In this document: positions 32,552 to 41,721 of the stretch, piece by piece | How the letters are laid out: each line of letters begins with the position of its first letter | Numbering within the stretch: the first letter of the stretch is position 1 | Program-made: the position numbers and the translations under genes | DNA from: Tenuifilum sp040752515 | GTDB lineage: Bacteria; Bacteroidota; Bacteroidia; Bacteroidales; Tenuifilaceae | Direction of reading: 5' to 3' | NCBI GenBank assembly: GCA_040752515.1 | Contig: JBFMGQ010000015.1 | Location: 4,527 to 68,526 of the forward strand | Length of the DNA: 64,000 nt | Notes under the pieces: generated by a model | The model's database searches: none | Told to the model about the DNA's origin: nothing | What the model saw: the letters and a program-made list of their open reading frames with translations, nothing else

Positions 32552-33124
32552 ATGAATCTTTCGTTCAATTTCATTAAATCCGTCTCAAATATTTACGACG
32601 AAATGATTGACAATGGTTTCTCCTTGGTTTACCTTGGAGAGTTTAGCCATGAAATAACAAAGATGTTTACATCTATGGCTGAGTCAGATATGGAAAAGAA
32701 TAGCGAAGAACGATCGGTTCAGCGAAAGGTTTACCATGTTATGGTTGAAACCCTGCAAAATATGAACAAACATTCCGATGAGATTCAGGAACGTAATATT
32801 GGCAAAGGCCTTTTTATCATTGGTAAGAAGCACGATACGTACTACATAATTACATCCAATAAGGTTGCCCGCAAGCATAAGGATCATTTGGAAAACGCTT
32901 TGATTACAGTTAACAACGCAACCCCTGAGGAACTGAAAGAAATGTATAAGCGACAAATACGCGAAGGGAACCTTTCCGATAAGGGTGGTGCAGGTTTAGG
33001 GTTGATTGATATTGCCCGTAAAACCGGAGAGCCTTTAAACTACCAGTTCCTTCAACTCGACGATCAAAACTTTTTCTTTATTTTAAAGGTTGAAATTAAT
33101 GCCAAGAAATTTGCTAAGGATTAA
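32552..33124 (+). CDS. SiaB-family (DUF6272) protein kinase
   Basis: A 190-residue soluble protein with a GHKL-like ATP-binding fold. It opens with IKSVSNIYDEMIDNGFSLVYLGEF, contains VYHVMVETLQNMNKHSDEIQ (an N-box-like helix with Glu, Asn and His) and the Gly-rich loop SDKGGAGLGLIDIARKTGEP. This matches the SiaB family, which in Pseudomonas phosphorylates SiaC to control a partner switch. A SiaC-like protein is encoded at 63008-63379, 30 kb away, so this genome separates the pair. The upstream terminator gives it its own transcript, which may include the outer-membrane protein gene 16-43 bases downstream. Confidence 0.8.
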   Translation: MNLSFNFIKSVSNIYDEMIDNGFSLVYLGEFSHEITKMFTSMAESDMEKNSEERSVQRKVYHVMVETLQNMNKHSDEIQERNIGKGLFIIGKKHDTYYIITSNKVARKHKDHLENALITVNNATPEELKEMYKRQIREGNLSDKGGAGLGLIDIARKTGEPLNYQFLQLDDQNFFFILKVEINAKKFAKD

Positions 33125-33167
33125 GTTTATTGTTTCCTAAATGACTGACTTGAGGCTATTTTCAAAC

Positions 33168-34979
33168 ATGCTCAATAAAACCATCATTGCAATAGTAATG
33201 ATGGTTTATTTTTCAGTATGTGGTTTTTATACTATTTCAGTATTTTCTCAAGTTGATAGTAATAACGTTAAAACCGATACTAGCTATAGGAAAGGGGTAA
33301 AAATGACACAAACCATGTATAAATGGTTTGGCCGTCAAAGTGTTAAAAATGCTCCCATGACTAATGAAGAAGCGGTTAATCGTTTCATAAGGTATGAGGG
33401 CAAGGTAATATCAAATGTAAGCATTGTTCGTTTTGACGCATTTGGCTACTCGGTTTACGATACCACTATTGCACCGCAACGATACATTGAAAAACTCGGT
33501 AACAAGTTACACCTAAAAATTTGGAAAAGGATTGTTCAAAGCAACTTACTTTTCAAAGAGGGCGATAAGGTAGTCCCCTTTGATATGGCAGAAACCGAGC
33601 AACTCCTTCGTCAAAGTAATTACTTTGAAGATGCCAATATACTAATCCAAACCCTAAGCGATACTGGTCGGGTGCACGTTTTTGTGATAACTAAGGATAG
33701 GTGGACAACGTCTTTTGGGGTACAATACTCATCACCGGAGAAAATGAAGTTTGCGCTATCGGAAAGGAACTTTGCCGGGTTAGGTATGAGAGCTAAAGCC
33801 ATTGCATATTACGATAAAGCATTTCCCGATAAATGGTCATATCAGGGGGAATTTGAAGTGCCAAACTATTTTGGTTCATACATTTCGAGTTACTTTTTTA
33901 TTCGAAATGGCCATGCGCATAAAACCTACTTAATGAGATTTAACCGTGATTTTTATGCTTCAAAAACCAAGTATGCCGGAGGTGTTGAGCTGATAAAGTC
34001 CGATGAACCCTATAAGATATTTACAAATGATTCTATTATTCAGGTTAATTATCAGAACCAAGATTACTGGATTGGCCGTTCAATTCGAGTTAGCCGAAGG
34101 TCAACCACTCGCGCCCCTTTTAATCTTGTTCTAGCAGTACGATACAATCGGAAAGATTTTTTTAAGGCTTTGCCTGTGACTATATACCAAAATCCATTTT
34201 TTCATTCGCAGGAGAACTATGTTGTATCGTTGGGCTTATCAAATCAAAACATTTATCGTTCTAGTTTGTACTATGGCTTTGGCAACACTGAGGATATCCC
34301 TGTTGGCTTTAAAATACAATTTACAAGTGGTATCCAGCAAAGTTCTTTTCAGCGCCGTTTTTTGATTGGCGGGGAGTTATCAGCTGCCGAAATAACACCA
34401 GCTGGATATTTGTTTCTTTCGTCGCGGCTTGGTGGTTATCTTGCCGAGGGGCCCAAAGTAGAGCAGGCGGTTATTAATATTAGGGCACAGTATTTCTCAA
34501 ATCTTTATCATATTGGTAGAAACGACATACGACACTTTGTAAGATACGATTTTACTCGTGGAGTGGCACGCTTTGATGGGGAACGGGAGTATGTGGTTTT
34601 AAGCAACGATTACGGCGTAAGGGGTTTGCGTAGTCCGAGTCTTTATGGACAAACGAGGTTGATGTTTAATTTTGAGTCGATGATGTATTCGCCGCATTAC
34701 ATCTATGGCTTTCGGCCTGCTTTTTTTGTTTTTGCCGATTTTGGTATGGTTGGAAGTGCTGATGAGTTGATTTACCAAAACACCCTTTACAAAGGGTTTG
34801 GTATTGGCCTCAGGCTAAAAAACGAGAGCCTTATTTTTCCAACCTTTCTATTTAGGATTGGTTATTACCCAACCTTACCGGTGGATGCCGATGTTGCTTA
34901 TTGGTTTATCTCGACCGAAAACCGAAGAAGTTTTGAACAGTTCAGGGTAAAAGAGCCCTACATTCTTGAATACGAATAG
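33168..34979 (+). CDS. BamA/TamA-like outer-membrane beta-barrel protein
   Basis: A 603-residue outer-membrane protein from ATG 33168 (MLNKTIIAIVMMVYF), which gives a clean signal peptide ending in SVFSQ. A longer version from 33141 adds nine residues, MTDLRLFSN, and is less likely. Residues about 75-180 look like one or two POTRA-like domains, with VISNVSIVRFDAFGYSVYDT and RQSNYFEDANILIQTLSDTG, the latter being the typical POTRA final strand. The rest is a beta-barrel with VVLSNDYGVRGLRSP near the end, similar to the VRGF motif of Omp85 proteins. It may help build or export outer-membrane components; that is inference. Confidence 0.8.
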   Translation: MLNKTIIAIVMMVYFSVCGFYTISVFSQVDSNNVKTDTSYRKGVKMTQTMYKWFGRQSVKNAPMTNEEAVNRFIRYEGKVISNVSIVRFDAFGYSVYDTTIAPQRYIEKLGNKLHLKIWKRIVQSNLLFKEGDKVVPFDMAETEQLLRQSNYFEDANILIQTLSDTGRVHVFVITKDRWTTSFGVQYSSPEKMKFALSERNFAGLGMRAKAIAYYDKAFPDKWSYQGEFEVPNYFGSYISSYFFIRNGHAHKTYLMRFNRDFYASKTKYAGGVELIKSDEPYKIFTNDSIIQVNYQNQDYWIGRSIRVSRRSTTRAPFNLVLAVRYNRKDFFKALPVTIYQNPFFHSQENYVVSLGLSNQNIYRSSLYYGFGNTEDIPVGFKIQFTSGIQQSSFQRRFLIGGELSAAEITPAGYLFLSSRLGGYLAEGPKVEQAVINIRAQYFSNLYHIGRNDIRHFVRYDFTRGVARFDGEREYVVLSNDYGVRGLRSPSLYGQTRLMFNFESMMYSPHYIYGFRPAFFVFADFGMVGSADELIYQNTLYKGFGIGLRLKNESLIFPTFLFRIGYYPTLPVDADVAYWFISTENRRSFEQFRVKEPYILEYE

Positions 34980-35041
34980 AATTTACGGCAAAAACTTTTT
35001 CTTGGGTTTTTTGTTTCTTTTATAACTAAAATTTTAAAAGT

Positions 35042-36064
35042 ATGATAAAAACTATACTTGTAACGGGAGGTACTGGCTATATAGGCTCTTGGGTTGTAAA
35101 AGAATTGCTTGAAAAGGGTTACCGGGTAAGGGTGCCAGTTAGGTCGTTTGGTAGGAAAGAGAAGTATCAGCATTTACTGAGTTTACCCAATTCCGATTCC
35201 TTGCTGGAACTTTTTGAGGCCGATTTGCTTATCGATGGAGCATTCGATTCAGCTGCCGAGGGGGCCGATGCCATTATCCATATGGCCTCGCCATTTACCC
35301 TTCGGTTCAAAGACCCGCAGCGCGATTTGGTTGACCCTGCAGTTAAGGGAACAAGAAATGTTTTAGGTACTGCAAACAGGTCAACCACTGTGAAAAGGGT
35401 GGTGCTAACTTCAAGTGTGGCTGCTGTTCATGGCGATAATATCGACATGAAAGAACAGCGATTATCTGAGTTCACCGAGGAGCATTTCAATTATACAAGT
35501 TCACTTAAGCATCAACCTTACTCTTTTTCAAAGGTTCAGGCCGAAAAGGAAGCATGGCGAATTAATGCGGAACAGGCTAAATGGGATTTAGTGGTTATCA
35601 ATCCTGCCTTCGTACTTGGCCCTCCCCTTGCAGGAAATTCCAATTCCGAAAGCCTTCAAATAATGAAAGATTTACTTTCTGGGAAGTATCGGTTTGGTGT
35701 TCCGGAACTTTACTTTGGTTTTGTTGATGTGCGTGATGTGGCTAAGGCGCATGTGTTAGCGCTTGAAAATGCTAATGCAACAGGTCGTTACATCCTTGCT
35801 GAGAGAGTTTCAAACTTCTTGGAATTGGTCACAATCATAGATAAGAACTTTCCTCATCAGTATAAACTTCCCAAAATGGCTGCTCCTAAGTGGTTGCTAT
35901 ACATCGTAAGTCCGTTATTTGGTTTGTCGACCCGTTTTGTTGCCCGTAATGTTGGCCATCGCATAGCCTTTAATACTAATCGTAGTAGGCAGGAGTTGGG
36001 TTTGGTCTATACCCCGTTTGAAAAAACCGTGGTTGATATGGTGAAACAGTTCCAAGGCAATTAA
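35042..36064 (+). CDS. NAD(P)-dependent epimerase/dihydroflavonol 4-reductase-like protein
   Basis: A 340-residue short-chain dehydrogenase of the extended type. The nucleotide-binding motif is TGGTGYIGSWVV near residues 8-19, followed by EADLL and ADAIIHMASP. The catalytic region has a Ser-rich stretch (LTSSVAAV) and the Y-x-x-x-K pair in YSFSKVQAEKEAW. This is the subfamily of dihydroflavonol/cinnamoyl reductases and related aldehyde reductases. The substrate is unknown. It is 62 bases after the outer-membrane gene and upstream of pabB, which has its own promoter-like element. Confidence 0.85.
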   Translation: MIKTILVTGGTGYIGSWVVKELLEKGYRVRVPVRSFGRKEKYQHLLSLPNSDSLLELFEADLLIDGAFDSAAEGADAIIHMASPFTLRFKDPQRDLVDPAVKGTRNVLGTANRSTTVKRVVLTSSVAAVHGDNIDMKEQRLSEFTEEHFNYTSSLKHQPYSFSKVQAEKEAWRINAEQAKWDLVVINPAFVLGPPLAGNSNSESLQIMKDLLSGKYRFGVPELYFGFVDVRDVAKAHVLALENANATGRYILAERVSNFLELVTIIDKNFPHQYKLPKMAAPKWLLYIVSPLFGLSTRFVARNVGHRIAFNTNRSRQELGLVYTPFEKTVVDMVKQFQGN

Positions 36065-36134
36065 CTCCAAGTAAGCATTTTGAGTTGCTTAACATGTGTT
36101 TAGCATAAATATTTTTCCTTAACCTATAATTGGC

Positions 36135-36142
36135 TACCTTTG
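36135..36142 (+). promoter_or_regulatory. -7-like promoter element at the start of pabB
   Basis: TACCTTTG fits TAnnTTTG. It overlaps the TTG at 36130 that would give a longer PabB, so that longer start would lie upstream of transcription. The expected transcription start is at or next to the ATG at 36148, suggesting a leaderless message. Confidence 0.45.
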
Positions 36143-36147
36143 CGCTT

Positions 36148-37473
36148 ATGCGCAAATCCTATACTTACAAGGTGGAAAATCCAGAAAGGTTTGCCTGTAA
36201 CCTTGCTGTTGAGGTTGAAAGGGCAGGGGTTGGCATTTTGCTTCGGGGTTCCGATAGGTTTCCTGTACCGGAAACTAATCTTTTTGGGCGTTTCCAACTT
36301 GCTGCTGCCATTGGAGCTCGCTCCATTTGCAATCCCTTATCAGATCATTTCGATGAACTCGATGAGTTCCTTAGGATGAATAATGATTGGGTTTTTGGTT
36401 ATTTGGGTTACGATCTGAAAAACCAGCTCGAGCAACTTGAATCCAAACAACCCGATAGGATAGGTTTCCCCGACATGTTTTTCTTTTCGCCAAGGATTTT
36501 AGTTTTAGTCAACAACAATACGGCTGAATTTCAATACTATCAGAATGAAACATCACAGACAGATATTGAAGAGTTAATTGACCGACTTGATGTTGATTAT
36601 AATGATGTTACGGAGTACAAAGTTCCTATCGTTTTTCAATCGCACTTCACGTATACCGATTACATAAAAACCATTAGCGCAGTAAAACAGCATATTGCCC
36701 GTGGTGATGTTTATGAGATGAATCTTTGCCAGGAGTTTTTTGCATACCGTGTAAACCTTACGCCAAGTGCAACTTTCAATAGGTTATACCAAAAATCACC
36801 AACACCCTTTGGTGCGTTCCTAAAAGTAACCAATAGGTATTTGATGTGTGCTAGCCCTGAGCGTTACCTTCGTCGCGATGGTGCATGGCTATTTAGCCAA
36901 CCTATAAAGGGTACTGCGCCACGCATGGCAACCCATGAGGCCGATAGTATTGAAATTGAGCGGCTAAAATCCGATCCCAAAGAGCGAGCCGAAAATATTA
37001 TGATTGTCGATTTGGTTCGGAACGATTTATCCAGAATTGCTAAGCGCGGCAGCGTAAGGGTGAATGAACTATGCGGTATTTATACTTTTCCACAGGTGCA
37101 CCAAATGATTTCTACCGTATCGTGCGAATTGGCTGATGGGCTTCGCCCAACCGAACCATTTCGGGCAACCTTCCCAATGGGTTCGATGACAGGAGCCCCC
37201 AAGGTCAGGGCAATGGAACTCATTGAGCATTTTGAACGTTCAAAACGTGGTTTGTTTTCCGGTGCAGTGGGATATTTTATGCCCAACGGCAATTTTGATT
37301 TTAACGTGGTTATTCGTAGCTTGCTTTACAATAGCCACAATGGTTATTTATCGTTTACCGTTGGGGGGGCAATTACCTTTAAGTCGCAACCCGAAGCCGA
37401 ATACAGAGAGTGCTTGGTGAAAGCAAAAGCAATTTTGGAAACCCTAAACGCAAAAATTGATGTTGCAGAGTAA
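36148..37473 (+). CDS. pabB: Aminodeoxychorismate synthase component I
   Basis: Makes 4-amino-4-deoxychorismate, the precursor of p-aminobenzoate and folate. The 441-residue protein (from ATG 36148, MRKSYTYKVENPE) has the chorismate-binding fold. It contains the PabB-type lysine motif in FSQPIKGTAPRM, whereas anthranilate synthase has PIAGT. Other motifs are VDLVRNDLSRIAKRG, the FPMGSMTGAPKVRAMELIEHF stretch and SGAVGYFMPNG. It overlaps tilS by 14 bases. No pabC partner is adjacent. folP, a later step of the folate pathway, is at 48205-49086. Confidence 0.92.
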   Translation: MRKSYTYKVENPERFACNLAVEVERAGVGILLRGSDRFPVPETNLFGRFQLAAAIGARSICNPLSDHFDELDEFLRMNNDWVFGYLGYDLKNQLEQLESKQPDRIGFPDMFFFSPRILVLVNNNTAEFQYYQNETSQTDIEELIDRLDVDYNDVTEYKVPIVFQSHFTYTDYIKTISAVKQHIARGDVYEMNLCQEFFAYRVNLTPSATFNRLYQKSPTPFGAFLKVTNRYLMCASPERYLRRDGAWLFSQPIKGTAPRMATHEADSIEIERLKSDPKERAENIMIVDLVRNDLSRIAKRGSVRVNELCGIYTFPQVHQMISTVSCELADGLRPTEPFRATFPMGSMTGAPKVRAMELIEHFERSKRGLFSGAVGYFMPNGNFDFNVVIRSLLYNSHNGYLSFTVGGAITFKSQPEAEYRECLVKAKAILETLNAKIDVAE

Positions 37474-38788
37474 GTTTGTTAATTTTATTCGCAAGCACCA
37501 AATGGCAACCGATCAGGACAAAATTCTGGTTGGCGTTAGCGGGGGTATAGACTCAATGGTGCTTTTGCACCTACTAACGCATGCTGGATTCAGTGTTGGT
37601 GTTGCGCACTGCAACTTTAGCCTGCGAGGCGAGGAATCGGATGCCGATGAGCAGTTTGTCCGTTATCACTGCCTTATGAATGGCATTCCGGTTCATTCCA
37701 TTAAATTCAATACCACTGAATTTGCCAGTGAAAATGGTCTTTCCATTCAGGTTGCTGCGCGTGAGCTGCGTTACACATACTTTAACGAAATTTGTAAGGA
37801 GCATAAATACACCCGAATTGCCATTGCCCATAACCTAAACGATTCGGTTGAAACTGTTCTAATAAACCTTACCCGTGGAACCGGATTGAAAGGGCTTAGC
37901 GGAATTAAGCCAATTAATGGAAATATTATTCGTCCCCTGCTTTTTGCTACTCGAAGCCAAATTGAAGAGTATGCCAAGTTGCATAAAATTTTGTACCGTG
38001 AGGATTCGAGTAATGTCACCTTAAAGTACAAGCGCAACTATATAAGGCATAAGGTAATGCCTTTGCTACGGGAGGTAAATCCTTCGGCTGATATTTCGAT
38101 TTATCAAACTACCCAACATCTATACGAGGCTCAGCTACTTGTTGAAAGGCAACTTTCGCAAATCCGTAAGCAAATTGTTCACGAAGGAAATGGTAGACTT
38201 TATTTTGATATTCAAAAACTTAAAGGTGAACCCGCAGCAAATCTATTTTTAGTCGATATACTCTCGGATTTCAATTATACACCTGCCATGGCAGGTGAGG
38301 TTTATGGCCTTTTGGAGTCCTCAACCGGGAGCAAGGTGGAGTCCAATACTCACGTTGTTTACCGTGATAGGGATCAACTTATTCTTCAGCCAAAACTATC
38401 ATCACAGAACCCTGTGGTTCAGCTTGACTCCAGTACAGGATATATCGATTATCCCATAAGGCTAAATATCACACTAAATGATTATTTCAAGGGATTTCCT
38501 TTGGAAAAAGATCCAAAAGTGGCAAACATCGATTTTGCAAAAATTGAGTTTCCGCTTTCCATAAGGCCATGGCAACCAGGCGACCGGTTTATTCCTTTCG
38601 GAATGACTGGGTTTAAAAAAATTAGCGATTTTTTGGTTGATATCAAGTTGCCCCTTGCCGATAAGGGAAAGGTTTTTGTTTTAACCTCGGCCAACGAAAT
38701 TGTTTGGGTAATTGGTCACCGAATCGACAATAGGTTTAGGGTTGATGATGAAACCCAAAAGGTTTTACGATTCGAATTAGAGGATTGA
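37460..38788 (+). CDS. tilS: tRNA(Ile)-lysidine synthase
   Basis: Converts the wobble cytidine of tRNA-Ile(CAU) to lysidine so that it reads AUA. The 442-residue protein has the N-type PP-loop, VGVSGGIDS, at residues 24-32, then HLLTHAGFSVGVAHCNF. A second conserved stretch is IAIAHNLNDSVETVLINLTRGTG-like. C-terminal domains typical of TilS follow. The ATG at 37460 is chosen over the TTG at 37457. It overlaps the pabB stop, so the two are coupled. Confidence 0.94.
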   Translation: MLQSKFVNFIRKHQMATDQDKILVGVSGGIDSMVLLHLLTHAGFSVGVAHCNFSLRGEESDADEQFVRYHCLMNGIPVHSIKFNTTEFASENGLSIQVAARELRYTYFNEICKEHKYTRIAIAHNLNDSVETVLINLTRGTGLKGLSGIKPINGNIIRPLLFATRSQIEEYAKLHKILYREDSSNVTLKYKRNYIRHKVMPLLREVNPSADISIYQTTQHLYEAQLLVERQLSQIRKQIVHEGNGRLYFDIQKLKGEPAANLFLVDILSDFNYTPAMAGEVYGLLESSTGSKVESNTHVVYRDRDQLILQPKLSSQNPVVQLDSSTGYIDYPIRLNITLNDYFKGFPLEKDPKVANIDFAKIEFPLSIRPWQPGDRFIPFGMTGFKKISDFLVDIKLPLADKGKVFVLTSANEIVWVIGHRIDNRFRVDDETQKVLRFELED

Positions 38789-38793
38789 GTTTG

Positions 38794-40668
38794 CTATTCA
38801 CCAATCTCGCTTAATTCCAGCCAACGCATTTCCTTATCCTCGAGCAACTTTTCTATTTCGCTGAAACGAGTCGACTTTTCCGTCAGTTCTTTAGCGTTCA
38901 ATTGTCCGCTGCTAAGCAAGTCTTCAATCTCTTTCTTTTCCTTTTCGAGCTGCGCTATCTCAGTGGTGAGTTGTTCCAGCTCTTTCTTTTGGGAGTAGGT
39001 TAATTTATTCCTTTTCCTTTCAGGTGGTGATGGTTTACTTTCAGCTCTAACCCTTTGCGGTATTTCGTTTTGTTTTTTTTTCTCTTGCTCTTTCAACCAT
39101 TGGCGATATTCGGTATAGTTTCCAGGGAAACCGCTCACTTCGCCATCCCCTTCAAAAATCAGCAGGCCATCAACCAATTTATCCATGAAATAGCGGTCGT
39201 GCGACACCACAACTACCACGCCCGGAAAACTGATCAGGTAATCCTCGAGAACATTAAGTGTAAAGATATCGAGATCGTTGGTTGGCTCGTCGAGTATTAA
39301 AAAGTTAGGGTTTTGCATGAGAACTGTAAGCAAGTAAAGCCTACGCTTTTCGCCACCACTGAGTTTGCGTACCAAGGTGTGCTGCTTATCGGGTGTAAAA
39401 AGGAAATTGTTCAGAAATTGCGATGCAGTAATGGTTTTGCCGTTGGCAAGTGTAATTACATCGGCAATCTCCCTCACCACATCAATAACTTTGGCATCAT
39501 CCGAGATATCCATTCCCCCTTGCTGGTAGTATGCAATTTTTAGGGTTGCTCCGGGATCAATTATACCGGAATCGGGGGGTAAAGTTCCCGTAATCAGGTT
39601 AAGGAATGTGGTTTTGCCTGTGCCATTGGCTCCCACAATCCCAAGTCGTTCAAAGCGGTTAAAGGTATAATTGAAATCCTTAAGGATTACCTTGCTGTCA
39701 AAACTTTTGGAAAGACCTCTGATTTCCATAATCTTTTTGCCCAGCCGTGATGCACTTACACCTATTTCAACATCATTGGAATGGATATTTTGATGAGCGG
39801 TTTCACGAAGTTTGTAAAAGGCATCGATACGATACTTGGCTTTAGTTCCGCGGGCCTGTGGCATTCGACGCATCCATTCCGTTTCGCGACGGAGCAGGTT
39901 GTTGGCTCTATCTATTTCGGTCAGTTTTGCTCGAATGCGCTCATCGCGCTTTTCAATGAAATAGGAGTAGTTCCCATTGTATGTATAAACCTGCTTTTGG
40001 TCAATCTCAATAATATCGGTGCAAACGCGGTCGAGAAAATACCTGTCGTGGGTCACCATTAGCAAAGTTTTTTGCGAGCGGGTGAGGTAATCCTCAAGCC
40101 ATTCCACCATCTCGAGGTCAAGGTGGTTAGTGGGTTCATCGAGAATCAAAAGGTCGGGATTGCTTATCAGTACTGCTGCAAGCGCAACACGCTTGCGTTG
40201 CCCTCCCGATAAATAGGCAATCGGTTGGTTAAATTCCGACAATTGCAGTACCGATAGGATTTGCTTTGCCTTTTGCTCCCTATCCCATATATTTAGCCTG
40301 TCCATTTCATCAATGGCATGTTGCAGAGCCTTTTTATCGGTCGATTGTATGGCAACTTCGTAATTGCGAATAGCAATCGAAATGGCATCATCGGCATTGA
40401 AAACATTTTCTAAAACCGATTTTGTTAAATCGAGTTTGGGTTCCTGGGGTAGATAGCCAACGCTAATGTCGTTACGTAGCGTAATTTTGCCTGAGTCGGG
40501 GGTGTCGTAACCGGCAAGAATATTAAGCAATGTACTTTTGCCCGTGCCATTTCGAGCAACTAAGGCTGTGCGTTGGTTTTGGAATAAGCTTAGCGAGATA
40601 TCGCTCAGAACTTCCAAATCGCCAAACGATTTATAAATACTTTCGGCTTGTAGGTAAATTAATGCCAA
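38794..40668 (-). CDS. ABC-F ATPase (Uup-like)
   Basis: A 624-residue cytoplasmic protein with two ABC domains and no membrane helix. Domain 1 has a Walker A with Ala in the first Gly position (ARNGTGKST, near 38-46), signature LSGGQRKRVALA and Walker B LLILDEPTNHLD. Domain 2 has GANGTGKTT, LSGGEKRRLYLL and FLILDEPTNDLD. A C-terminal coiled coil (about 560-624: LEQLTTEIAQLEKEKKEIED) is the mark of Uup-type members, which bind DNA and ribosomes. Its closest role is probably in ribosome or recombination maintenance; antibiotic resistance is less likely. It converges with tilS with a 5-base gap. Confidence 0.9.
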   Translation of the reverse strand: MALIYLQAESIYKSFGDLEVLSDISLSLFQNQRTALVARNGTGKSTLLNILAGYDTPDSGKITLRNDISVGYLPQEPKLDLTKSVLENVFNADDAISIAIRNYEVAIQSTDKKALQHAIDEMDRLNIWDREQKAKQILSVLQLSEFNQPIAYLSGGQRKRVALAAVLISNPDLLILDEPTNHLDLEMVEWLEDYLTRSQKTLLMVTHDRYFLDRVCTDIIEIDQKQVYTYNGNYSYFIEKRDERIRAKLTEIDRANNLLRRETEWMRRMPQARGTKAKYRIDAFYKLRETAHQNIHSNDVEIGVSASRLGKKIMEIRGLSKSFDSKVILKDFNYTFNRFERLGIVGANGTGKTTFLNLITGTLPPDSGIIDPGATLKIAYYQQGGMDISDDAKVIDVVREIADVITLANGKTITASQFLNNFLFTPDKQHTLVRKLSGGEKRRLYLLTVLMQNPNFLILDEPTNDLDIFTLNVLEDYLISFPGVVVVVSHDRYFMDKLVDGLLIFEGDGEVSGFPGNYTEYRQWLKEQEKKKQNEIPQRVRAESKPSPPERKRNKLTYSQKKELEQLTTEIAQLEKEKKEIEDLLSSGQLNAKELTEKSTRFSEIEKLLEDKEMRWLELSEIGE

Positions 40669-41020
40669 TACTTTTAGATTTTAAGACCTGCAAAGTTAGC
40701 AATTTGTGCAACATTTGCTTAAACCCAAGTACGATGAGTTAATAAATTCAACCGGGCTGATAGAAAAGGGCAGGTAGTAAGATTTTTAGAGGAATGAATC
40801 GGAATGAGTCGGAATGAGTCGGAATAGACAGAATATGATGAAGTTAGAGGGAGTTAGAGGAATAGCGGAAAGTGAACTGTTAAACCGACGTACCATGAAT
40901 TGACAAATTCAAACTGGCTGAAAAAATGGGGATGCAGAAATATTTTAAGAGGAGATTAGCCAGTAGAAACAAAATAGGTTTAATCAATTTAATCTAACTT
41001 TGGGGCTAAAGAGAAATAAG
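40669..41020. repeat. Spacer with two internal repeats and an inverted copy of the decamer element
   Basis: No gene is supported. Bases 40731-40793 and 40893-40955 are degenerate direct copies (ATAAATTCAACCGGGCTGA versus ACAAATTCAAACTGGCTGA). Between them 40791-40860 carries CGGAATGAGT copies, the inverted counterpart of 21125-21228. A -7-like TAACTTTG lies at 40995-41002 in front of nth. Confidence 0.6.
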
Positions 41021-41692
41021 ATGAATTCAAAAAAGGAACTATACCGTTTTGTAATCGAATATTTTGAGAAAACCCGACCCATTGCCGAAACCGAATTACA
41101 TTACTCTAATGCATACGAGTTGCTTGTAGCCGTAATACTTAGTGCGCAATGCACCGATAAGCGTGTAAACCTAATAACTCCTCATTTTTTCAAACGTTTT
41201 CCCGACGCTAAAAGTTTGGCGAATGCCACTGTTGAAGATATTTACGATTTGATAAAATCTTGTTCATATCCCAACAACAAAGCCAAAAATCTCCTGGGAA
41301 TGGCTAAGACGTTAGTAATGGAATTTAATGGTGAAGTTCCTTCGGATATCAATCTTTTACAACGCCTTCCGGGTGTAGGCCGAAAAACGGCCAATGTTAT
41401 TGCATCGGTAGTGTTCGATAAACCAGCCATGGCAGTTGATACGCATGTGTTCCGGGTTGCAAACAGAATAGGTTTGGTAAGCAATGCCAAAACGCCATTG
41501 GCGGTTGAGTTGCAGTTAATGGACAATTTTCCCCAGGAGTTAATCCCCAAGGCCCATCACTGGTTAATTCTACACGGACGTTATGTTTGCACAGCTCGGA
41601 AACCAAAATGCTCCGAATGTGGCTTAACCACGGTTTGCAAGGAGTATAGGAAAAATAGTAAAAAGACAGAAAAAGAAAAAGGGACGCGGTAA
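41021..41692 (+). CDS. nth: Endonuclease III
   Basis: DNA glycosylase/AP lyase that removes oxidised pyrimidines. The 223-residue protein (from ATG 41021) has the helix-hairpin-helix LPGVGRKTANVI, the catalytic Asp of VDTHVFRVANRIG, and a C-terminal [4Fe-4S] loop with C-x6-C-x2-C-x5-C in CTARKPKCSECGLTTVC. A TTG at 41000 would add seven residues but overlaps the -7-like element TAACTTTG, so it is rejected. The C-terminus is Lys-rich and overlaps a hairpin that may end the transcript. Confidence 0.96.
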   Translation: MNSKKELYRFVIEYFEKTRPIAETELHYSNAYELLVAVILSAQCTDKRVNLITPHFFKRFPDAKSLANATVEDIYDLIKSCSYPNNKAKNLLGMAKTLVMEFNGEVPSDINLLQRLPGVGRKTANVIASVVFDKPAMAVDTHVFRVANRIGLVSNAKTPLAVELQLMDNFPQELIPKAHHWLILHGRYVCTARKPKCSECGLTTVCKEYRKNSKKTEKEKGTR

Positions 41693-41712
41693 CGTCCCTT
41701 CATATATTTTCT
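41679..41712. terminator. Hairpin overlapping the nth stop codon
   Basis: AAGGGACG / CGTCCCTT (41679-41686, 41693-41700) with a 6-base loop, followed by a moderately T-rich stretch. A-rich sequence on its left could let it act for the converging gene as well. Confidence 0.55.
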
Positions 41713-41721
41713 GTTTCAACA

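Noticed and set aside
36130..36147. Longer PabB start at TTG
   Set aside because: It overlaps a -7-like promoter element, and the ATG at 36148 fits better.
38794..40668. Antibiotic-resistance ABC-F protein
   Set aside because: The C-terminal coiled coil and general layout point to a Uup-type housekeeping protein, not to a resistance type.
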